Shown here: one piece after another, positions 43,317 through 53,371 of the stretch
Position numbering within the stretch: position 1 is the stretch's first letter
Layout: each line of letters begins with the position of its first letter
Assembly (NCBI RefSeq): GCF_040222385.1
Contig: NZ_JAVKDF010000021.1
Span: 124,001-188,000, forward strand
DNA from: Imperialibacter sp040222385
Lineage (GTDB): Bacteria; Bacteroidota; Bacteroidia; Cytophagales; Cyclobacteriaceae
Reading direction: 5' to 3'
DNA length: 64,000 nt
Notes under the pieces: generated by a model
Told to the model about the DNA's origin: nothing
What the model saw: only the letters and a program-made list of their open reading frames with translations
Databases searched by the model: none
Made by a program: the position numbers and the translations under genes

Positions 43317-44312
43317 ATGCATAGCGCTAGATACATTTCTACTATTTGCCTTCTGCTATTTTCTGCTTCAGTTTTTTCACAAGGAAGAAACATGCAAAAA
43401 GTGGTGTCGCTGAGAGGTAGCTGGAAGTTTCATATTGGCGACAATATGGACTGGGCCAAGTCCAGGTACGATGATAGTCAATGGGAAACTATCTATGCGC
43501 CGTCAGAATGGGAGTCGGAAGGCTTTAACGGCTATGATGGCTACGCCTGGTATAGAAAGAAATTCGATGGCAGCGAAGTAGCCAAGTTCAACAATATTTA
43601 CCTCAACCTAGGTTATATCGACGATGTAGATCAGGTATATGTCAATGGCCATCTTGTCGGCTTTTTCGGGAGCTTTCCCCCTCACTTCAGCACCGCCTAT
43701 AATGCCAAACGGTGGTATTACATTCCATCAGAGTTTTTAAACCTCAAAGGAGACAACGTCATTTCGGTACGGATATTTGACACCATCCATAGTGGCGGCA
43801 TCGTGGGTGGCGACATAGGCCTTTTTGCGTCCTGGAGTCCACTCGATCAGGGCATGATGCTGGAAGGAGTGTGGAAGTTTGCAGAAGGCTACGAGTCGCA
43901 ATGGAAGCTGGCTAATTTCAATGATGAAAAGTGGGGTGTAATTATGGTACCTGGCTTCCTGCACACCAAAGGCAAAAAACACTGGGAAAGCACCTTCTAC
44001 TACCGCAAGCACTTCAGAATGGATGCTAAGCTGAAGGGAAAGCCACTTGTGCTGCTGCTTGGTAAAATCGACGACTTCGATAAAGTATATTTGAATGGAA
44101 AGCTGGTTGGCGCAACAAATGACGGCAGGCCATTGGGGCAATCGCATTCATGGGAAACCTACCGGGACTACCCCATCCCACCAGAGTTTATCAACTGGGA
44201 AGGCGAGAACGTCATTTCGGTGGAGGTCACTGACATTGGAGGGAACGCTGGCATCTATCAAGGCCCGGTAGGCATCTTCCCGGCGGAGATCATTGATAAG
44301 TTTTTGAGATAG
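43317..44312 (+). CDS. secreted protein of two GH2-type sugar-binding domains
   Basis: A 331-residue exported protein (signal YISTICLLLFSASVFSQ). It consists of two tandem copies of the jelly-roll domain normally at the N-terminus of GH2 beta-galactosidases. Copy 1 is about residues 28-165 (RGSWKFHIGD, WETIYAPSEWESEGF, IDDVDQVYVNGHLVG). Copy 2 is about 175-325 (EGVWKFAEGY, IDDFDKVYLNGKLVG, GENVISVEVTDIGG). No GH2 catalytic barrel is present and the stop is normal, so it is not a fragment of an enzyme. It may bind a carbohydrate. Confidence 0.8.
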   Translation: MHSARYISTICLLLFSASVFSQGRNMQKVVSLRGSWKFHIGDNMDWAKSRYDDSQWETIYAPSEWESEGFNGYDGYAWYRKKFDGSEVAKFNNIYLNLGYIDDVDQVYVNGHLVGFFGSFPPHFSTAYNAKRWYYIPSEFLNLKGDNVISVRIFDTIHSGGIVGGDIGLFASWSPLDQGMMLEGVWKFAEGYESQWKLANFNDEKWGVIMVPGFLHTKGKKHWESTFYYRKHFRMDAKLKGKPLVLLLGKIDDFDKVYLNGKLVGATNDGRPLGQSHSWETYRDYPIPPEFINWEGENVISVEVTDIGGNAGIYQGPVGIFPAEIIDKFLR

Positions 44313-44409
44313 CTTAAGCATGAACAGCTAAATCGCACCGATCCCCATATCCATCCTCCTCGAGTCTTAAAACTTTTGCTTAATTTCATAACAACCAATG
44401 CTCGTTGCT

Positions 44410-45948
44410 ATGAAATTAAAATACCTCTTCCTGCTCCTCGTCTTCTCATTCTCTGTTGCGAAAGCACAGCCGAAGGTTTCTGACCTTGATAAGTACATCG
44501 CCAAAGCACAAAAAGAATGGAACGTACCCGGCATTGCCGTGTCCATTGTGAAGGATGGAAAGGTCGTGCTTTCGAAAGGTTACGGAGTAAAGGAAGCCGG
44601 AGGTACCGAAGCGGTAGATAACGAAACACTTTTCGCCATTGCCTCCAATACCAAAGCATTTGTGGCAACGGCCATCGGGCAACTGGTTGCCGAAGGCAAG
44701 CTCAATTGGGATGATAAAGTGATTGACCACCTCCCCTACTTTGAATTGTACGACGACTACACCACCCGGCATGCTACAGTAGAAGACCTGCTTTGCCATC
44801 GACTTGGCCTCGGCACATTCAGCGGTGACCTGATGTGGTACAAGGCCAATTTATCCGCCGAAGATGTGGTCAAAAAGGTGAAATATGTCCCACAGGCCTA
44901 TGAGTTCCGCAACGGATACGGCTACTCCAACCTCATGTTCATCGCAGCTGGCGAGGTCATCAGAAGCGCTTCGGGTCTACCATGGGATGAGTATGTAAGG
45001 AAGCAAATCATTGCACTATTGGGTATGAGCCGTACCGTAACATCCACCAATGATTTAGATGCCAAAGGCAACTACGCCTCCCCACATAAACCGGATGCCA
45101 TGGGGAACAACGAACCTATTCCCTGGGTAAACTGGGACAATATGGGCGCAGCCGGTGGCATCATTTCCAGCGCCGACGACATGGCCAAATGGGTAATTAT
45201 GAACTTAAATGGGGGCAAAATGAATCAGCAAACCATCATAGCCAAAGAGCAACAAAACAGGCTGTGGACTCCGCACAACAACTTCGTTGTTTCAGAGCAG
45301 GCCAGAGCAGCCACGCCGGGCAGGCACTTTTCGGGCTATGGCCTTGGCTACGGTGTGAGTGACTATTACGGTCGGCAATTGGTAACTCATAGCGGCGGCT
45401 ACGACGGCATGTACTCTTACGTGATGATGGTGCCCGATGAAAACCTGGGTGTGGTGGTGCTCACCAACAGCATGAAAGGCATCGCTTCTCCACTGAGCTA
45501 CTACATCATCAACCAATATATCAAAGAAGAAACAAAGGACTTCTCCGTTGAAGCCCTGGCCCGGAACGACAACAACAAAAGCCATTTTGATGACGTAGCC
45601 AAAAGAAGACAAGCCCGGGTGAGCGGCACCAAACCCAGCCTCTCACTTGAAAAATATGCAGGCACCTACTGGGCTGGTATGCACGGCAATGTGGTGGTGG
45701 TTAAGCAGGGTGATAAACTCTGGTTTTATATGGAGGACAACCCGGGTTTAACTGCCGACCTGGTGCACTGGCACTACGACACCTGGGAGATCAAATGGCG
45801 GGAGCCACAAGCCTGGTTTGACTTCGGGACACTCCAGTTCAAAATCGACAACAACATGAAAGTAACCGGCCTGCACTTTGACGTACCCAATGGCGATATC
45901 TTCTTTGACGAGGTAGACTTGGTAAACACTAAAAAAGGAAGCCAGTAA
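44410..45948 (+). CDS. serine hydrolase, beta-lactamase/PBP family
   Basis: A 512-residue exported member of the class C beta-lactamase-like family (signal YLFLLLVFSFSVAKAQ). The SxxK motif is SNTK in FAIASNTKAFVATAIG, the YxN motif is in GYGYSNLMFIAAGEV, and HSGG in QLVTHSGGYDGMYSYVMM stands for the KTG box. A C-terminal ~100-residue DUF3471-like domain follows (LEKYAGTYWAGMHGNVVVVK). It may act as an esterase or D-amino acid peptidase; a beta-lactamase role is not implied. The ATG at 44410 fits the signal peptide better than 44398. Confidence 0.88.
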   Translation: MKLKYLFLLLVFSFSVAKAQPKVSDLDKYIAKAQKEWNVPGIAVSIVKDGKVVLSKGYGVKEAGGTEAVDNETLFAIASNTKAFVATAIGQLVAEGKLNWDDKVIDHLPYFELYDDYTTRHATVEDLLCHRLGLGTFSGDLMWYKANLSAEDVVKKVKYVPQAYEFRNGYGYSNLMFIAAGEVIRSASGLPWDEYVRKQIIALLGMSRTVTSTNDLDAKGNYASPHKPDAMGNNEPIPWVNWDNMGAAGGIISSADDMAKWVIMNLNGGKMNQQTIIAKEQQNRLWTPHNNFVVSEQARAATPGRHFSGYGLGYGVSDYYGRQLVTHSGGYDGMYSYVMMVPDENLGVVVLTNSMKGIASPLSYYIINQYIKEETKDFSVEALARNDNNKSHFDDVAKRRQARVSGTKPSLSLEKYAGTYWAGMHGNVVVVKQGDKLWFYMEDNPGLTADLVHWHYDTWEIKWREPQAWFDFGTLQFKIDNNMKVTGLHFDVPNGDIFFDEVDLVNTKKGSQ

Positions 45949-46168
45949 AATGTGCAGAAAGTGTAAAATACCGCCCACCAATCTCTTTTGGTTCTACTTG
46001 CTATTAGGCGTATGCCTCGCTTGATCCGCTGATGAACCACCGCCAAGAAAATTTGGTATCTTCCCCCCTGATGCTATACTGTAAGGGCGTAAGAACTATT
46101 CATATGCAACAGCGGCAGCTCGCCTTCGGGAATTAGCACCCTTGGCGATTACTAAAAACAAACCCACT

Positions 46169-46915
46169 ATGAAGGACGACAAACTGGCAGTACTCATTGA
46201 CGCAGACAATGTACCTTATGCGCACATCAAAGAAATGCTCGACGAAATAGCCAAATACGGCAACCCCACTATCAAGCGTATTTATGCCGACTGGACAAAA
46301 CCCACGGTATCGGGTTGGAAAAATGTCTTGCTGGAGAATGCCATCACTCCCATCCAGCAATACAGCTATACCCAGGGCAAAAATTCGAGTGATAGTGCCC
46401 TGATCATCGATGCCATGGATTTGCTTTACTCTCAAAAAGTCAATGGGTTTTGCATCGTGTCCAGCGACAGCGACTTCACTAGGCTCGCCACACGTTTGCG
46501 GGAAGCCGGCATGTTCGTCATCGGGATTGGTGAGAAGAAAACGCCCCGGCCATTCATCACGGCTTGCGACAAATTCATTTACATAGAGATATTGAGAAAA
46601 GAGCAGGAAGCCGAATCACATGAAAAGCCCAATCAAAAGACTCAAGCAAAAGCTAAACCCTCTTCTGTAAGCAACATTGATAAAGAGTTGATAAAGGTGA
46701 TCAAAGAAAGTGTTGACGAGATTTCTGACGATGATGGCTGGGCCTTCCTGGGGTCACTGGGAAGTTACTTAATCAAAAAGAAAACAGATTTTGATCCCAG
46801 AAATTATGGGTTTTCAAAGCTATCTCCCCTTATCAAAAGCACCAACGCCTTCATCATCGAAGCAAGAGAATCAGGCGAGAAAAACATCAGGCATATTTAT
46901 TTAAAAAATAAATAA
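46169..46915 (+). CDS. NYN-domain nuclease with OST-HTH/LOTUS domain
   Basis: A 248-residue protein. Residues 1-145 form a NYN/LabA PIN-like domain: AVLIDADNVPYAHIKEMLDE, SSDSALIIDAMDLLYSQKVN and SDSDFTRLATRLREAGM carry the acidic metal residues. Residues 170-248 are an OST-HTH (LOTUS) RNA-binding domain: DGWAFLGSLGSYLIKKKTDF, YGFSKLSPLIKSTNAFII. The pair suggests RNA cleavage or binding. The start is the ATG at 46169; an in-frame TTG at 46142 is less likely. It is transcribed alone. Confidence 0.9.
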   Translation: MKDDKLAVLIDADNVPYAHIKEMLDEIAKYGNPTIKRIYADWTKPTVSGWKNVLLENAITPIQQYSYTQGKNSSDSALIIDAMDLLYSQKVNGFCIVSSDSDFTRLATRLREAGMFVIGIGEKKTPRPFITACDKFIYIEILRKEQEAESHEKPNQKTQAKAKPSSVSNIDKELIKVIKESVDEISDDDGWAFLGSLGSYLIKKKTDFDPRNYGFSKLSPLIKSTNAFIIEARESGEKNIRHIYLKNK

Positions 46916-47381
46916 CGAGTGCCTCTTAGGTGAAACACAGTAAGCGGAATTACAGTTACCTGGGTACTCTCACAAGCAAGGAGCATACGCTGCCAACAGA
47001 TAGGCTATTTTGAAAGAGTTTAATGGGCTATTTTGAGGCTTGCTTTAAAAATAGTAATAAGCGGTATATGGTCAATAGCCGAATTCAATTGTCAAACGCA
47101 GCCATTGCCCCAAAACACGAACCCCTGCAACTCTGTCGAAAAACCTCAAAGAAACGGTTCAAATACAGTTTCTCTTCGGCTCTCCATTGAAGCCTCAATG
47201 AACTCCCGATGAAGCTTCAACGCCCATCGCTGAAGTTTTTGCTGCACTTGTCTGCCGAAACTGTTACCTTTCTATGTATTGATCGGTCAATTTTTCCTTC
47301 CTTTTTGGTCTCTTCTTTTTCCAGGAGAAACCACCAGGCTAAAAAGATTGAAAAAGGTCTGCAGCATGACTAACTACGAAA
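46916..47381. other. 466-bp spacer without genes
   Basis: No open frame I would call. A small hairpin CATTGA-AGCC-TCAATG is at 47185-47200 and the palindrome GAAGCTTC at 47211-47218. The spacer presumably includes the sulfatase promoter. No repeat seen elsewhere in the window. Confidence 0.5.
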
Positions 47382-48833
47382 ATGAATAAGATAGTTGCCA
47401 AATTATTTACCTGGGCCCTCTTTTGTTGCTTTGCCCTGTCGGGGTGCATGCAACAAGCCAGTGACCAGCCCTTCAATGTCCTTCTCATCTGCGTCGACGA
47501 CCTGCGGCCGGAGCTAAAAAGCTTCGGTGCCTCCTATATTAGCTCGCCCCATATCGACGAGCTGGCCAGGTCGGGCGTATCGTTTCAAAGACATTATGTG
47601 AATGCCCCTAGCTGTGGCCCCTCCCGCTATACTTTGCTCACTGGAAAATATGGCCCAGCCGGCAACAATGCACTTTTCCTTCGGGCCGAAAAAATCAAAC
47701 AAGCCAACGAGGCAGTGGATCCCAGTATGCCTGAATGGTTCAAAACCCACGGCTACACCACCGTGTCGGTGGGGAAAGTATCCCACCACCCGGGTGGCAG
47801 GGGCGGCAACGACTGGAACGATTCCACCGTCATTGAAATGCCTCGGGCCTGGAACCAGCACCTGATGCCCGTGGCGGAATGGGAGCACCCCCGTGGGGCC
47901 ATGCATGGCCTCGCCCATGGAGAAATCCGAGTGAAGTCGGGCGACATGGATGTTTTTCAGTCGGCAGAAGGGGACGATGCCAGCTATCCGGACGCCGCCA
48001 TTGCCAATGAGGCATTGAAGCAACTGAGGGCACTTTCGGCCGATAACCAAAAGCCCTTCTTTCTGGCCGTGGGCATCATCAAGCCCCACCTGCCCTTTGG
48101 TGCCCCAAAGGCCTATTACGATCAGTACGAAGGCGTTGCTTTACCACCCATTGTCCACCCTGAAAAACCAGAAGGACAAACCACCTGGCATGCTTCCGGT
48201 GAATTCAATCAGTACAACCTGTGGGGGAAAAACCCCAATGAGGACGCTGCCTTTGCGGAGGAAGTGCGTCGGCACTATGCGGCCTGCGTGAGTTATGCCG
48301 ATGCGCAAGTGGGTAAAATAATGGATGAACTGAAACGCACTGGTGCCGACAAAAACACCATCGTTGTACTGTGGGGCGACCATGGCTGGCACCTGGGCGA
48401 GCATGCCATTTGGGGCAAGCACAGCTTGTTCGAGGAGTCGCTGCGCTCGCCTTTGATCGTCCACTATCCGGGCATGAAAAATACAAATACCTCCACCCAG
48501 GCCATAGTCGAAACCCTCGACATCTTCCCCACCTTGTGTGAATTAACGGGCATTAACACTCCTCCATTTGCGCAGGGAGTATCCCTGCAACCCCTGCTCG
48601 AAAACCCGGAGAGTGAAGGGCACGATGCAGTGGGTTATTTTAACAGCGCTTCTACCTTAAGAACCAAGACCCATCGGCTCACACTGCACAACGATGGTTT
48701 TGTGGAGCTCTATGATCACACACAAGATGAGGGTGAAACTAAAAATATAGCGCATGATCATCCAGCTTTGGTACAAGACTTAGTGAAAGTGCTGGAATCA
48801 AAACTGCCGAGGAATGACAACAGTTTACATTGA
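47382..48833 (+). CDS. sulfatase, iduronate-2-sulfatase-like
   Basis: A 483-residue Cys-type sulfatase. A lipoprotein signal with lipobox LSGC precedes the body. Asp39 and Asp40 (LLICVDDLRPEL) bind calcium, and Cys78 in PSCGPSRYTLLTGK is the residue converted to formylglycine. HGWHLGEHAIWGKHSLFEES holds further active-site residues. The pattern is like iduronate-2-sulfatase and similar enzymes acting on sulfated glycans. A formylglycine-generating enzyme is needed but is not in the window. It precedes the VOC and EreA-like genes but is probably a single transcript. Confidence 0.93.
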   Translation: MNKIVAKLFTWALFCCFALSGCMQQASDQPFNVLLICVDDLRPELKSFGASYISSPHIDELARSGVSFQRHYVNAPSCGPSRYTLLTGKYGPAGNNALFLRAEKIKQANEAVDPSMPEWFKTHGYTTVSVGKVSHHPGGRGGNDWNDSTVIEMPRAWNQHLMPVAEWEHPRGAMHGLAHGEIRVKSGDMDVFQSAEGDDASYPDAAIANEALKQLRALSADNQKPFFLAVGIIKPHLPFGAPKAYYDQYEGVALPPIVHPEKPEGQTTWHASGEFNQYNLWGKNPNEDAAFAEEVRRHYAACVSYADAQVGKIMDELKRTGADKNTIVVLWGDHGWHLGEHAIWGKHSLFEESLRSPLIVHYPGMKNTNTSTQAIVETLDIFPTLCELTGINTPPFAQGVSLQPLLENPESEGHDAVGYFNSASTLRTKTHRLTLHNDGFVELYDHTQDEGETKNIAHDHPALVQDLVKVLESKLPRNDNSLH

Positions 48834-48915
48834 TAAAAATATCGTTTTATGGCCTGAATAAATATTTTGATAACCTCTTCTCGCTTGCTTCGTTGAAAGG
48901 CAAAACCATTCTTTT

Positions 48916-49299
48916 ATGAAAATAGAACACATCGCCCTGTGGACAACAAAGCTTGAGGCTCTGAAAGACTTTTACGCTACCTATTTTGGTGCGACGGCCG
49001 GAGAAAAATACCACAATCCCACCAAGCAATTCACTTCCTATTTCCTCAGTTTTGACTCAGGTGCCCGGCTCGAGATCATGGCGAGGCCGGAGGTGGAGCA
49101 ACACCCCGGAGATGCCTACCGAAAAGGTTTGATACACTGGGCCATGAGTGTGGGGTCGAAGGAAAAGGTGGATCAACTCACTGAACAACTGAGAACCGAC
49201 GGCTTCGAAATCATTGGCGAGCCCCGCACCACTGGCGATGGGTATTACGAAAGTGTGGTAGCCGACCCTGATGGCAATTTGGTAGAAATTACGACGTAA
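48916..49299 (+). CDS. VOC-fold protein
   Basis: A 127-residue glyoxalase/bleomycin-resistance fold protein. KIEHIALWTTKLEALKDFYA starts it, DSGARLEIMARP and HWAMSVGSKEKVDQLTEQL follow, and YYESVVADPDGNLVEI ends the second half. The candidate metal residues are the two His and two Glu in these segments (HIALW, LEIM, HWAMS, LVEI). Substrate unknown; family members include isomerases and antibiotic-modifying enzymes. Confidence 0.85.
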   Translation: MKIEHIALWTTKLEALKDFYATYFGATAGEKYHNPTKQFTSYFLSFDSGARLEIMARPEVEQHPGDAYRKGLIHWAMSVGSKEKVDQLTEQLRTDGFEIIGEPRTTGDGYYESVVADPDGNLVEITT

Positions 49300-49473
49300 G
49301 ATGGGCGTGAAGATGCTGCCCTAGTCATTACCAGGTGTGAAGTTACCTGGCCACAACTGGTTTTTCGTCGCCGTGACGGTTGAAAGTCATAGGCCGTAAA
49401 ATCTTTCTGTTATTTCACATCCTGAATGCATCGCTAAAAGCAACCACTGGTCTTTAGACAAAAAACAGATCGA

Positions 49474-50727
49474 ATGACCAAAACGCTCACAGTTATTACC
49501 CTCCTTTTTACCCTCCAACTATCGGCCCAGTCAAAAAAAGATTACCTGAAAGAAAATCGGTTTGACCTAATGACCAACGAGGTCAATTTCCCACAAAGCG
49601 ACTTCAACATCATTGGCTTTGGTGCTTACCACGGAAGTGCAAAGACAGAAATAGCTGAATTAAGCCTTCTTGAATCACTGACGAGCACCGGAGCTATTAG
49701 CTACTACCTGCCTGAAACCGACTTCGCCATTGCGCACTATTTCAACAGCTACCTCACCTCCGGAGACACCGTTTTGCTCAAGGATTTGGTTAGTCATTAC
49801 GGCGTGCGGGTGCCACAGGACAAAACGGTGGAAACTTACAACAAGTGGAAAGCACTTAAGCAACTCAACGACCAGTTGCCTGCCAAAGACAAGCTAACAG
49901 TAGTTGGCGTCGATTTGCTAGTGACCTACAAATACACCTGCAAGCTACTCCTCCACCTCATTGACCGGAAGGCTGTAGAAAGTCCGGCAGTGGATCAGAT
50001 AGCAGACATGGTTGCGGCTGACACCACCGACTATTCTCCCTACTATGACAGCTACTCGAAAGGAGTTATGAGGGGGTTTGTTTCAGCTTACGAAGCAGAC
50101 CAGGCTGGTTTTGCCAACAGCATCAGTGATCAATTCATATTTGACCACCTGATCAGCAACCTGAAGGTGACTTTTGAGGTCTTTTCATCGAAGCGGGAGG
50201 AAACGATCTACAACAACTATGTCGGACTAAGCACTTTGTATGATTTCGAAAACAAGCCGCAATTCCTCCGTTTTGGATTCTTTCACCTGGAGAAAGAAAG
50301 GGAAGACGGCAGTGCTTCCTTTTTCACCATGCTCATCGAAAACGGCATTTACCCAAGGGAAGAAGTCATTTCAGTAATCGGCTACCTTACCAAAAGCCGT
50401 GTGCTTTGGGATGTGGTGTATGACGATAACAACAAGTATAAAAGCCACACCACAGAAGGCGGCTTTGGTATTGGCGACTACAAAAAGGAATACTTTTTGG
50501 GCATCGATAACCTCAAAAAAACGAAAGTCTCGGACATTACCTTTTTCAGGCTCAACGACACCAACACTCCCTATGCCAACGGAGAGCCCGATTTGATAGA
50601 AGTGGTGATGAAGGACGAACCTTCCAATGGAGAAGCGGTAAAAGGAAAATCTACTACCGACTTTGTTGACTATGCTGTGCTGATCTCGCATTCAAAAGCC
50701 AGTAGGCCCATTGAGGAAATGAGGTGA
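49474..50727 (+). CDS. secreted erythromycin-esterase/ChaN-like protein
   Basis: A 417-residue exported protein (signal LTVITLLFTLQLSAQ). The segment IIGFGAYHGSAKTEIAELSL resembles the Gly-x-x-x-His-Gly loop of erythromycin esterase-like (EreA/ChaN superfamily) proteins, and FGFFHLEKEREDGSASFFTM may be the later His-containing strand. Fit is partial, so treat it as a superfamily-level guess. No antibiotic-related role is implied. It lies upstream of the GH3 gene with 140 bp between them. Confidence 0.55.
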   Translation: MTKTLTVITLLFTLQLSAQSKKDYLKENRFDLMTNEVNFPQSDFNIIGFGAYHGSAKTEIAELSLLESLTSTGAISYYLPETDFAIAHYFNSYLTSGDTVLLKDLVSHYGVRVPQDKTVETYNKWKALKQLNDQLPAKDKLTVVGVDLLVTYKYTCKLLLHLIDRKAVESPAVDQIADMVAADTTDYSPYYDSYSKGVMRGFVSAYEADQAGFANSISDQFIFDHLISNLKVTFEVFSSKREETIYNNYVGLSTLYDFENKPQFLRFGFFHLEKEREDGSASFFTMLIENGIYPREEVISVIGYLTKSRVLWDVVYDDNNKYKSHTTEGGFGIGDYKKEYFLGIDNLKKTKVSDITFFRLNDTNTPYANGEPDLIEVVMKDEPSNGEAVKGKSTTDFVDYAVLISHSKASRPIEEMR

Positions 50728-50867
50728 ATTGCAGCTCCCAATAGCTGATGAAGATCAGTTCTTTAGCTGACATCAGCACAACTCGTTTAGCCTGCTGAAG
50801 TGTACCTTGGATCAACCAACAGGCCCATGAAGGGCTTGAATTGAAGTTGTTTCCAAAACACACTCCT

Positions 50868-53147
50868 ATGAGAACGATAATACTCATGGTCATTGTCGCA
50901 ACGGCGATGGTGGCCTGCAACCAACCTGACAATTCCTCCACCTCTTCGTCAAAACCTTCCAGCGCAGTAGACCAGCGAGTCGACAGCCTGATGGCGCTAA
51001 TGACCCTGGAAGAGAAAATAGGGCAAATGAACCAGTACAATGGCTTTTGGGACGTAACAGGCCCTGTGCCCGCAGATGGTGACGCCGCCATGAAATACGA
51101 CAACCTCAGAAAAGGCCTCGTCGGATCTATGCTGAACGTGCGGGGCGTGGCTGAAGTGAGGAAAGTGCAGAAGATTGCGGTGGAAGAAACCCGGCTGGGC
51201 ATTCCACTCATCATCGGCTTCGACATGATTCACGGCTACAAAACCATGAGCCCCATACCACTGGCTGAGGCTGCGAGCTGGGACTTAGCGGCCATCGAAA
51301 AAGCGGCCCATATTGGTGCCGTAGAGGCAGCGGCGGCTGGTATTAACTGGACTTTCGCACCGATGGTGGACGTCGGCAGAGATGCCCGTTGGGGTAGGGT
51401 GATGGAGGGCGCTGGTGAAGACCCCTACCTGGGGAGCAAAATAGCGGTGGCACGTGTCAATGGTTTCCAGGGCAATGACCTGGCCGATCCGCTCACGATA
51501 GCGGCGTGCGTTAAGCACTTTGCCGGCTACGGTTTTTCAGAAAGCGGCCGTGACTACAACACCGTTGATATTGGCACTTCCACACTTTACAACATGGTGC
51601 TGCCACCATTCAAAGCGGCTTCTGATGCGGGCGCACGCACCTTCATGAATGCGTTCAACGTGCTTAACGGCATTCCTGCCACAGGCAACAGCCTGCTCCA
51701 GCGTGACATCCTGAAAGGCAAATGGGGCTTCGACGGGTTCATCGTGTCGGACTGGGGCTCGATTGGCGAAATGATTGTTCACGGCTACGCCGCCAATGGC
51801 ACTGAAGCAGCCAGGCTGGCTGTCACGGCCGGATCCGACATGGACATGGAGTCGTACCTGTATGTTAAAGAATTGAAAGGGTTGGTTGATGCCGGCAAAG
51901 TAGATGCGGCACGGATCAACGATGCGGCACGGAGGATATTGAAAGTGAAATTTGAATTGGGACTGTTCGACAATCCTTACCTGTATTGCGATGAGCAAAG
52001 AGAAAAAGACCTGACGGGCCACCCCGACCATGTGGCCGGCGTGCTCGACATGGCTAAAAAGTCCATCGTGATGCTCAAAAATGAAAGCAACCTGCTGCCC
52101 CTGAAAAAGACTGGTCAAAAAATCGCCGTGATTGGGGCACTGGCAACCGATAAAGACAGCCCTATTGGTAGCTGGAGAGGTGGTGCCGATGCCAACACCG
52201 CTGTGTCGGTGCTGGAAGGCCTGCAGCAATATGCCGGCAACCAGTACAACTACAGCAAAGGCGCAGACCTGGTGACCGAGCCAGCCACCTTTCTACTAGA
52301 GGTCAAAATCAACGAGACAGACAAAAGTGGATTTCCGGCCGCAGTGCAGGCAGCCAAAACTGCCGACGTGGTGATTATCGTACTAGGCGAAAATGGCTTT
52401 CAAACAGGTGAAGGCCGCAGCCGGACAGACATTACCCTGCCTGGCGTACAAACCGAGCTACTGGAAGCGGTTGTAAAAGCAAATAAGAACGTAGTGCTCG
52501 TTTCCATGAGCGGCCGCCCTCTCGACCTCAGCAGAGAATCGAAGTTAGTGCCCTCACTTGTACAGGCATGGCACCTGGGCAGCCAAAGCGGCAATGCCAT
52601 CGCTCAGGTGCTTTATGGCGACTACAACCCCAGCGGAAAATTGCCCATGTCATTCCCCCGCAGCGTAGGACAGATGCCTATTTATTACAACCACAAAAGC
52701 ACTGGCCGTCCCAACGACGCCGGTAATGGCATCGTATTCTGGTCGCATTATTCCGATGAAGCCAATGATCCGCTTTACCCATTCGGCCATGGTTTGAGCT
52801 ACACCACCTTTGACTATGCCGATCTCACTGTGACTATGGAGGGAAAAGAGAAAGTAACGGCCAGTGTGAAAGTAACCAACAGTGGCGCTTTGGATGGCGA
52901 AGAAGTGGTGCAACTCTATCTCCACGACGTGGCTGCCAGTGTAACACGTCCGGTAAAAGAGTTGAAAGGTTTCGAGAAAATAATGCTCAAGGCTGGCGAA
53001 AGCCGTAGTATAAGTTTTACTCTTATGGCAGAAGAATTAGGCTTCTACGACAATGACGGGAACCTGATAGTGGAGCCTGGCGACTTCGAGGTAATGGTAG
53101 GCGGAAGCTCGGTAGGTGGGCTGTCTGCAAAGTTCACTGTGAAGTAG
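50868..53147 (+). CDS. GH3 beta-glucosidase, BglX-like
   Basis: A 759-residue lipoprotein glycoside hydrolase. Signal TIILMVIVATAMVACNQ has the lipobox VVAC-type Cys. The GH3 N-terminal barrel carries MIHGYKTMSPIPLAEAASWD, RDARWGRVMEGAGEDPYLGS and the nucleophile Asp in FDGFIVSDWGSIGEM. The C-terminal domain has GENGFQTGEGRSRTDITLPG and YNPSGKLPMSFPRSVGQMP; an Fn3-like domain ends the protein. It should release glucose or another sugar from the non-reducing end of beta-glycans in the periplasm. A terminator follows at 53171-53218. Confidence 0.93.
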   Translation: MRTIILMVIVATAMVACNQPDNSSTSSSKPSSAVDQRVDSLMALMTLEEKIGQMNQYNGFWDVTGPVPADGDAAMKYDNLRKGLVGSMLNVRGVAEVRKVQKIAVEETRLGIPLIIGFDMIHGYKTMSPIPLAEAASWDLAAIEKAAHIGAVEAAAAGINWTFAPMVDVGRDARWGRVMEGAGEDPYLGSKIAVARVNGFQGNDLADPLTIAACVKHFAGYGFSESGRDYNTVDIGTSTLYNMVLPPFKAASDAGARTFMNAFNVLNGIPATGNSLLQRDILKGKWGFDGFIVSDWGSIGEMIVHGYAANGTEAARLAVTAGSDMDMESYLYVKELKGLVDAGKVDAARINDAARRILKVKFELGLFDNPYLYCDEQREKDLTGHPDHVAGVLDMAKKSIVMLKNESNLLPLKKTGQKIAVIGALATDKDSPIGSWRGGADANTAVSVLEGLQQYAGNQYNYSKGADLVTEPATFLLEVKINETDKSGFPAAVQAAKTADVVIIVLGENGFQTGEGRSRTDITLPGVQTELLEAVVKANKNVVLVSMSGRPLDLSRESKLVPSLVQAWHLGSQSGNAIAQVLYGDYNPSGKLPMSFPRSVGQMPIYYNHKSTGRPNDAGNGIVFWSHYSDEANDPLYPFGHGLSYTTFDYADLTVTMEGKEKVTASVKVTNSGALDGEEVVQLYLHDVAASVTRPVKELKGFEKIMLKAGESRSISFTLMAEELGFYDNDGNLIVEPGDFEVMVGGSSVGGLSAKFTVK

Positions 53148-53170
53148 CCAACTCCCTCTCTCTATTACCC

Positions 53171-53218
53171 AGCCGGGATGCCTTCTTGTTCAGTAACAGG
53201 CATTCCGGCTTCTTTTTT
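53171..53218 (+). terminator. terminator after GH3 gene
   Basis: Stem AGCCGGGATGCC / GGCATTCCGGCT (one G-T pair), 16-nt loop, then TCTTTTTT. Confidence 0.82.
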
Positions 53219-53371
53219 GGTACTCAACATTTCTTTTAGCTGGTAGGTGCCAAACTATTTAAGGTAGCTGGAAGGACTAGCCAATAAATTATGCCTATCT
53301 TTCAGGGTATCATTTATTAAAAAGGCAGTCGGCTAATAGTTGCCACCGCTCAACCCCATCTATCAACTCAA

